Source: Candidatus Latescibacterota bacterium (lineage in GTDB: Bacteria > Latescibacterota > MVCY01). From it: 10,666 nt of DNA. The notes beneath the pieces are model-generated. The model made no database searches. It saw only the letters and a list, made by a program, of their open reading frames with translations, and was not told the origin of the DNA. Location of the stretch: contig DAOVPH010000036.1 in NCBI GenBank assembly GCA_030629295.1, positions 1 to 10,666 on the forward strand. The letters are read 5' to 3'. A program made the position numbers and the translations under genes. Of this stretch, positions 6,925-10,666 are shown one piece after another. Position 1 is the stretch's first letter, and each line of letters begins with the position of its first letter.

Positions 6925-6951
6925 AGCGCTCAGCGCCCAAGGATAATGTAG

Positions 6952-7227
6952 ATGTTGTGTCCGGATTTGCAGAACTACATGCTGACTGATCATGCCCGTT
7001 GGGAAATGCAGCGGCGCAGCATTACCGAAACTCATGTAGATACTGTTTTGACAGTGCCAGAACAACGGGAAGAGATACGCCCCGGGCGTTGTGTTTATCA
7101 ATCCAGATTAACCTTTGGCGAGCCGCCTAAGGTCCACTTGGTGCGTGTGTTTGTGGACATAGAGCGCGATCCGCCTGAGGTGGTCACCGTTTATCGTACC
7201 AGCAAAGTGCAGAAGTACTGGAGGTAA
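6952..7227 (+). CDS. DUF4258 protein, toxin-like partner of the downstream DUF2283 gene
   Basis: A 91-residue protein. ATG 6952 follows AAGGA (6939-6943) at 8 nt; Met10 (6979) is an alternative start, where the domain begins. The pattern LTDHARWEMQRRSITETHVD (an H, R..M..R.I, V helix), followed by a three-strand half with VHLVRVFVD and VVTVYRTSKVQKYW, is the DUF4258 signature. This small fold is likened to RelE/BrnT-type RNase toxins. The gene ends 7 nt before the DUF2283 gene, the usual order for this pair, so the two are surely co-transcribed. Toxin activity is a family-level expectation, not something the sequence proves. I could not find a convincing promoter in the 170 nt upstream; TTGACC at 6865-6870 has no well-placed -10 box. 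Confidence 0.82.
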   Translation: MLCPDLQNYMLTDHARWEMQRRSITETHVDTVLTVPEQREEIRPGRCVYQSRLTFGEPPKVHLVRVFVDIERDPPEVVTVYRTSKVQKYWR

Positions 7228-7234
7228 AAGAAAG

Positions 7235-7441
7235 ATGCGAGTGATTTACGATCAAAAAACAGATACGCTCACGATTGTCTTAGGTGAAGCACCTGTGGCA
7301 GAGAGCGACGAAGACAAGCCAGGTATCATCCTGGATTATGATGCTTCAGGGAGTATAGTCTCGTTAGAGATTTTAGATGCTTCGCGCCGAGTGATTCAAC
7401 CAACCCGAATGGTATATGAGTTGGCCGGACAACCGGCTTGA
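7235..7441 (+). CDS. DUF2283 protein, antitoxin-like partner
   Basis: A 68-residue protein. ATG 7235 has GGAGG (7220-7224) overlapping the end of the upstream gene, a sign of coupled translation. The sequence fits DUF2283 closely: an opening YDQKTDTLTIVL strand pair, an acidic ESDEDKPGIILDYD segment, then GSIVSLEILDASRR. These small beta-rich proteins are commonly encoded next to DUF4258 genes and are thought to act as the antitoxin of the pair. Full length for the family; no helix-turn-helix is present, so it would not be expected to bind DNA by itself. The family match is strong, while the antitoxin role is inferred from neighbours. Confidence 0.85.
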   Translation: MRVIYDQKTDTLTIVLGEAPVAESDEDKPGIILDYDASGSIVSLEILDASRRVIQPTRMVYELAGQPA

Positions 7442-7549
7442 CAAGAGTGGGCAACGAATCAGTGACGTGGTGCAAGATCGGCTAAGGCCGTATTGCCGTG
7501 TCGCAACTTCGCTGCTCGCCGGCCATTAGTGAACTCCAGCCCCCACTCA

Positions 7550-7589
7550 CTAATTGACTAATTGACCAGTTGACCAGTTTACCAATTCC
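7550..7589. repeat. Degenerate 8-bp tandem array, five units
   Basis: Units in order are CTAATTGA, CTAATTGA, CCAGTTGA, CCAGTTTA and CCAATTCC. The first two are identical; the rest drift at one to four positions. The first unit overlaps the right arm of the ATTAGTGA/TCACTAAT inverted repeat, so the array may be part of a larger element. Similar short A/T-rich octamer arrays occur between genes in other bacteria. Confidence 0.65.
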
Positions 7590-7636
7590 TACATTCTGTT
7601 CTGTAAGAAGGTCTGGGATCCAAGTTATGCGTTAAC

Positions 7637-7697
7637 AACACCGAGAAACACCGAAATCACCGAATTAATGAAAGCCTTTTCGGCGTTTTTCAGTGTT
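7637..7697. repeat. 61-nt hairpin with 20-bp arms
   Basis: The left arm (7637-7656, starting AACACCGAG) pairs with the right arm (7678-7697, ending CAGTGTT) at 17 of 20 positions. The three mismatches are all transitions that keep G-U pairing on one RNA strand. The loop is 21 nt. The left arm and loop also contain three CACCGA motifs at 8- to 10-nt steps. No T-run follows on the + strand, so it is not a clear terminator; it is more likely an interspersed repeat or a processing site. Confidence 0.5.
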
Positions 7698-7763
7698 TAA
7701 ATCTATGGAAAAGACGTCTCCAGACGCCGATAGAATCGGTACTACAAACTGAGGAGGATATCT

Positions 7764-8564
7764 ATGGAGAAGAAGTCAGTATCGCTATGGATCATCAGTG
7801 GATTGTTGGTTGCTTTGACATCCGTAGGAGGGTGTCTCAAGGGCGAACAAGGGCCTATGGGGCCTCCAGGACTGCTGATTCCAGGCACAGTGGAGGGCAA
7901 GGTGAAGCTCTGGAAGGATTATTATAACTTAGAGGAAGAGGCTGCAGGCGTGGAGATCTCCTTAGAGACCTCGTTAGAAGATCTGGGAGAACTGCCTGAA
8001 TGCAGAGATACGACAGAAGTGGATGGGACATATAGTATTGAAGATATTCCCGCTGGAATCTACACTATGGTAGCCCAAAAAGAGGGCTACGGGACAATGA
8101 AGCAGTACAGCTTCTCTGTGGGCGGCGGGACATCCTATTTTTCGCCCGATATTTGCCGGGTAGCTAAGGCCCCTGCCAGCGTAACTGCCGAACAAGGCAC
8201 TATTGAGATAGACAGTGAATTAATTCCAGCTATTGAGGTCTCCTGGGTTCCTGCCGACACCACCCTTTGGAATAGATACTGGATATACTACTCGACAGAA
8301 GTTTCTTTTGAGGATGCGACGTTTATAGGGCAAGTTGTTACCTCCAGCCCTAGCGGGATATTTATCTATAACTTATCGGCCGGAGAGTACTACTTCGGTA
8401 TCTGCGCAGATAATGGTCTCTACTATGTGGACGAAACCTCGGGGGAGGTTGTCTTTCCTACTGTAAGCGATCTGGCGCGAACCGCAGAAAGCATCTTGGT
8501 AACAGAGACTGCTGGGGAAGGGAAAAAGGCGAAAATGCTCATCCCGCCTCTGGCCCAAAGATGA
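7764..8564 (+). CDS. Lipoprotein with collagen-like triplets and carboxypeptidase-regulatory-like domain
   Basis: A 266-residue protein. ATG 7764 follows GAGGAGG (7751-7757) at 6 nt. Residues 1-24 form a lipoprotein signal (MEKK, hydrophobic core, VGGC), with Cys24 as the lipidated residue. Right after it comes KGEQGPMGPPG (26-36), three Gly-X-Y triplets, a short collagen-like spacer seen on other bacterial lipoproteins. Residues about 42-132 (GTVEGKVKL through VEISLE, DGTYSIEDIPAGIYTMVAQKEGY) fit a carboxypeptidase-regulatory-like or Cna-B-type beta-sandwich. Residues about 136-235 (PASVTAEQGTIEI, IEVSWVP, RYWIYYS, LSAGEYYFGICADN) resemble a fibronectin-III-like fold. The tail is lysine-rich and ends in PPLAQR. 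I recognise no enzymatic residues, so a surface adhesion or scaffold role is possible. No operon partner is apparent: 322 nt separate it from the upstream gene and 189 nt from rpiB. Confidence 0.75.
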   Translation: MEKKSVSLWIISGLLVALTSVGGCLKGEQGPMGPPGLLIPGTVEGKVKLWKDYYNLEEEAAGVEISLETSLEDLGELPECRDTTEVDGTYSIEDIPAGIYTMVAQKEGYGTMKQYSFSVGGGTSYFSPDICRVAKAPASVTAEQGTIEIDSELIPAIEVSWVPADTTLWNRYWIYYSTEVSFEDATFIGQVVTSSPSGIFIYNLSAGEYYFGICADNGLYYVDETSGEVVFPTVSDLARTAESILVTETAGEGKKAKMLIPPLAQR

Positions 8565-8609
8565 AGCGACTTTTCTCCGACCGGTCAGATGAGATTTAGG
8601 GCCCAAATG

Positions 8610-8660
8610 AACCGTAAACGGGTAACTCCAGAAGACTGGAGAGTTACCGCTTCAGCGGTT
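8610..8660 (+). promoter_or_regulatory. Long hairpin in the rpiB upstream region
   Basis: GGTAACT plus CCAG (8621-8631) pairs with CTGG plus AGTTACC (8636-8648) around the loop AAGA, interrupted only by a 2-nt bulge (GA, 8640-8641). Beyond an internal loop, AACCG (8610-8614) pairs with CGGTT (8656-8660). It lies in the 189-nt space between the lipoprotein and rpiB. No T-run follows, so it is a weak terminator candidate. It could instead be a leader structure or a repeat. I do not recognise it as a known riboswitch. Confidence 0.45.
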
Positions 8661-8717
8661 TATCAAGCTATACTGTGCAAAATCCGGGAGATTACGAAAA
8701 AGTGCGAAAATACAGAA

Positions 8718-8723
8718 TATAAT
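8718..8723 (+). promoter_or_regulatory. Possible -10 box for the rpiB-glyA operon
   Basis: TATAAT matches the sigma70 -10 consensus exactly and would start transcription near 8730, giving a leader of about 24 nt before rpiB. No good -35 box lies 16-18 nt upstream; the best nearby, TTACGA at 8692-8697, is 20 nt away. The call therefore rests on the -10 alone. Confidence 0.4.
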
Positions 8724-8753
8724 CTATGGAGTAAAAAAATAGCGGAGGCATCA

Positions 8754-9227
8754 ATGCGAGTAGCAATCGGAGCAGACCACGTCGGATTTGAACTTAAGGA
8801 AAGTATAAAAAAGTACTTCGACTCAATCGGACAATCCTACCACGATTTCGGGGCCTATGAGTTAGACCCCCAGGATGATTACCCTGACTATGGGTTTAAG
8901 GTGGCCGAAGCTGTTGCCAGAGGCGAGTTCGACCGGGGAATCCTTATCTGCGGCACCGGCATCGGGATGTCAGTGGTTGCTAATAAAGTAAAGGGTGTTA
9001 TCACTGCTCTGTGCACTACTCCCTTTATGGCCCGAATAAGTCGAACTCATAACAATGCTAATATTTTGGCCTTGGGAGGAAGAACCACCCAGGCAGATCA
9101 AGCTCTCGAGATAGTGAGACTCTGGACAGAGACTGAATTTGAAGGCGGAAGACACCACAGAAGATGCAGTAAGATATTAGACTATGAAAATCAGAAATGC
9201 AAGGAGAAGGAAAGTGGCGGCACTTGA
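8754..9227 (+). CDS. rpiB: Ribose-5-phosphate isomerase B
   Basis: A 157-residue protein that interconverts ribose-5-phosphate and ribulose-5-phosphate in the cytosol. I start it at ATG 8754, which has CGGAGG (8743-8748) 5 nt upstream and gives MRVAIGADHVGFELKE, the normal family N-terminus. An in-frame ATG at 8589 would add 55 unrelated residues and cover the hairpin and the -10 box. Visible motifs are GADH (6-9), ICGTGIGMS with catalytic Cys66, and SRTHNNANILALGGR with His99 as proton donor; the EGGRHHRRCSKI stretch near 130-141 carries the phosphate-binding basic residues. Length is slightly above the usual 145-150 because of a lysine-rich tail that overlaps the start of glyA. It is the first gene of a tight operon with glyA and a dCMP deaminase gene. 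A sugar-phosphate isomerase of LacA/LacB type is unlikely given the close RpiB motif match. Confidence 0.95.
   Translation: MRVAIGADHVGFELKESIKKYFDSIGQSYHDFGAYELDPQDDYPDYGFKVAEAVARGEFDRGILICGTGIGMSVVANKVKGVITALCTTPFMARISRTHNNANILALGGRTTQADQALEIVRLWTETEFEGGRHHRRCSKILDYENQKCKEKESGGT
9201..9206 (+). promoter_or_regulatory. Ribosome binding site that sets the glyA start
   Basis: AAGGAG lies 7 nt before GTG 9214 and inside the last codons of rpiB. The earlier in-frame ATG at 9184 has no comparable site and would add ten basic residues not expected in the family. Confidence 0.65.
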
Positions 9228-10449
9228 GAAGACAGACCAGTTCTTAGCTCGGCTGGTCAAGGGGGAACAGACCAGACAGGAGGGTGAACTCAACCTGATC
9301 GCTTCTGAGAATTTCGCGAGTGCTGCAGTGCGGGAGGCTGCCGGGTCGGTGTTGACCAATAAATACGCTGAAGGCTATCCGCATGAGAGGTTCTATCAGG
9401 GTTGTCGAGTGATCGATGAAGTGGAGAAACTTGCTTGCGAACGGGCCCAGAAGCTGTTTGGGGCTGAACATGCTAATGTCCAGCCTCACTCCGGTTCCCA
9501 GGCCAATATGGCTGTCTATCTGGCCCTTTTAGAACCTGGAGATACTATCTTAGGGATGTCTCTTTCCTGTGGCGGCCATCTCACCCACGGCCTGGCGGCC
9601 AATTTCTCTGGCCGGCTGTTCAATGTTGTCTCCTACGGTGTAGATGAGAAGACCCAATTGATCAATTATGGCCGGGTAGCTGAGTTGGCCCGGGAATACA
9701 GGCCCAAGCTCATTATCACCGGTGCCAGTGCCTATCCCCGCACCATCGACTTCGCTGAATTCGGGACTATCGCAAAACAGATAGGGGCCTATTTGATGGC
9801 CGATATAGCCCACATTGCTGGATTAGTGGCCACTGGCTATCATCCCGACCCGGTGCCTTACGCCGATGCAGTGACCACTACTACACATAAAACCCTGCGG
9901 GGTCCGAGAGGGGGGATAATCCTCTGTCCAGAGAGATACGCTGCCCAAATCGACAGGGCCGTATTCCCCGGCACCCAGGGAGGTCCTTTAATGCATATCA
10001 TCGCTGCTAAAGCTGCTGCTTTTGGGGAGGCTTTGAAGCCGGAATTTAAAACCTATTGCGGCCAGATTGTGGCCAACGCCAGGGCATTGGCAGAGGAACT
10101 GCTCAGTTTAGATTTTGATCTGGTGACAGGGGGTACAGATACTCACTTAATTTTAGTGGACTTAACCAGAAGCGGCCTCACCGGCAGAGCGGCTGCTGAA
10201 GCATTGGAAGAAACTGGGATCACCGTCAACAAAAACCCGATCCCCTTTGATAGACGAAGCCCCTGGGTCACCAGCGGCATCCGACTGGGCACGCCGGCGC
10301 TGACCACCAGAGGAATGAAGCAGGGACAGATGCGAACCGTGGCAAGGTTGATCAACCAGGTACTCTCACATATTGACAATGAGTCAGTATTAAATAAGAT
10401 TAAACAGGAAATTAAGGAGTTATGCAACCATTTCCCTGTTCCTCACTGA
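9214..10449 (+). CDS. glyA: Serine hydroxymethyltransferase
   Basis: A 411-residue PLP enzyme that converts serine and tetrahydrofolate to glycine and 5,10-methylene-THF. The preferred start is GTG 9214, overlapping the rpiB stop by 14 nt, which suggests translational coupling. Motifs in order: LIASENF (28-34); NKYAEGYP (50-56) with Tyr51 and Glu53; RFYQGC (59-64); SGSQAN (93-98, PLP phosphate); GGHLTHG (120-126); DIAHIAGL (PLP ring Asp and His); TTTHKTLRGPRGG with the PLP lysine at 226; and GIRLGTPALTTRG with carboxylate-binding Arg357. The RFYQGC stretch differs from the common RYYGGC: Phe replaces the first Tyr and Gln the first Gly. All other key residues are present, so the enzyme should be active. 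Length is normal (410-430). The gene for dCMP deaminase follows after 10 nt. Confidence 0.97.
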   Translation: MAALEKTDQFLARLVKGEQTRQEGELNLIASENFASAAVREAAGSVLTNKYAEGYPHERFYQGCRVIDEVEKLACERAQKLFGAEHANVQPHSGSQANMAVYLALLEPGDTILGMSLSCGGHLTHGLAANFSGRLFNVVSYGVDEKTQLINYGRVAELAREYRPKLIITGASAYPRTIDFAEFGTIAKQIGAYLMADIAHIAGLVATGYHPDPVPYADAVTTTTHKTLRGPRGGIILCPERYAAQIDRAVFPGTQGGPLMHIIAAKAAAFGEALKPEFKTYCGQIVANARALAEELLSLDFDLVTGGTDTHLILVDLTRSGLTGRAAAEALEETGITVNKNPIPFDRRSPWVTSGIRLGTPALTTRGMKQGQMRTVARLINQVLSHIDNESVLNKIKQEIKELCNHFPVPH

Positions 10450-10459
10450 GAGGAGAAAG

Positions 10460-10666
10460 ATGCCCCGTCCGTCTTGGGATGAATATTTTATCGAGATTAC
10501 CAAGCTGGTGGCTACACGTTCCACCTGTCTCAGACGCAAGGTAGGAGCGATATTTGTCCGGGATAAAAGGATTCTGGCCACCGGATACAACGGAGCACCC
10601 AAGGGTCTGAGACATTGTGAGGAGATAGGATGTTTACGGGAGAGACTCAAGATACCCTCTGGAGAA
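10460..10666 (+). CDS. dCMP deaminase (N-terminal part; continues beyond window)
   Basis: ATG 10460 has AGAGGAG (10449-10455) 4 nt upstream and lies 10 nt after glyA. The 69 visible residues match the start of cytidine/deoxycytidylate deaminases of the ComEB/dCMP type: WDEYFIEITKLVATRSTC, RRKVGAIFVRDKRILATGYNG, APKGLRHCEEIGC, then a sequence approaching the catalytic region. The HAE and PCxxC zinc motifs lie past the end of the window and cannot be checked. The enzyme makes dUMP from dCMP for thymidylate synthesis, which also uses the methylene-THF produced by GlyA. In several bacteria this cluster continues into nrdR and riboflavin genes; whether that holds here is not visible. Confidence 0.9.
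   Translation, partial: MPRPSWDEYFIEITKLVATRSTCLRRKVGAIFVRDKRILATGYNGAPKGLRHCEEIGCLRERLKIPSGE

Larger units (their letters stand above)
7442..7763. other. 322-nt non-coding spacer rich in repeats
   Basis: No supportable gene lies here. From left to right it holds an 8-bp inverted repeat ATTAGTGA (7525-7532) with TCACTAAT (7547-7554), an 8-bp tandem array (7550-7589), a long hairpin (7637-7697), the palindrome AGACGTCT (7712-7719), and CCGAT-AGA-ATCGG (7727-7739). The ribosome binding site of the lipoprotein gene, GAGGAGG (7751-7757), closes it. No convincing -35/-10 pair was found. Confidence 0.7.

Noticed and set aside
6874..6951. 25-residue ORF ending directly before the DUF4258 start
   Set aside because: No ribosome binding site and no recognisable sequence; the close stop-start spacing alone is not enough.
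8589..8753. 55-residue N-terminal extension of RpiB
   Set aside because: The family starts at MRVAIGADH; the extension shows no conserved sequence, covers a hairpin and a -10 box, and the internal ATG has the better ribosome binding site.
9184..9213. Upstream ATG start for GlyA
   Set aside because: It would add ten basic residues, lacks a good Shine-Dalgarno sequence and increases the overlap with rpiB to 44 nt; GTG 9214 has AAGGAG at 7 nt.

Overview
All recognisable genes in this window lie on the + strand. The organism looks like an uncultured Gram-negative bacterium of moderate GC. It has an outer membrane (proteins ending in amphipathic strands with a terminal Phe), lipoproteins, a Tat signal peptide, and an MXAN_6640-type metalloprotease carrying a FlgD/T9SS-like C-terminal domain. 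That mixture is common in FCB-related and other candidate phyla, but I cannot name the phylum from sequence alone. The spacers hold several unrelated families of palindromic or short tandem repeats, which suggests a repeat-rich genome.

Positions 1-5190 form a cell-surface block. It contains the 3' end of a beta-barrel protein, a 611-residue NHL-propeller protein with a similar C-terminal barrel (apparently a tandem paralogue of the first), and an 845-residue secreted metalloprotease. Each spacer carries palindromic repeats: a 106-bp interspersed element at 496-601, a REP-like inverted pair at 2497-2566 that also resembles a terminator, and a GTAG-headed palindrome at 2592-2621.

Positions 5200-6305 hold a near-consensus sigma70 promoter and a Tat-exported glycosylasparaginase (Ntn hydrolase) that starts at TTG. 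It may act with the secreted protease on glycopeptides, but that is only a neighbourhood inference.

Positions 6306-7763 are an accessory island of small genes. A 50-codon ORF looks like the fused remains of two genes, with a tail resembling the end of a DUF4258 toxin. It is followed by a YgiT/MqsA-type zinc-finger protein and then a tight DUF4258-DUF2283 pair of toxin-antitoxin type. Short tandem repeats and hairpins flank the pair. The island is the most interesting part of the window: it looks like one decayed and one intact toxin-antitoxin-like module side by side.

Positions 7764-8564 encode a lipoprotein with three collagen-like Gly-X-Y triplets and two beta-sandwich-like domains. Positions 8610-10666 begin a housekeeping operon: a hairpin and possible promoter, then rpiB, glyA (14-nt overlap) and the start of a dCMP deaminase gene. 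These supply ribose-5-phosphate, methylene-THF and dUMP for nucleotide synthesis.
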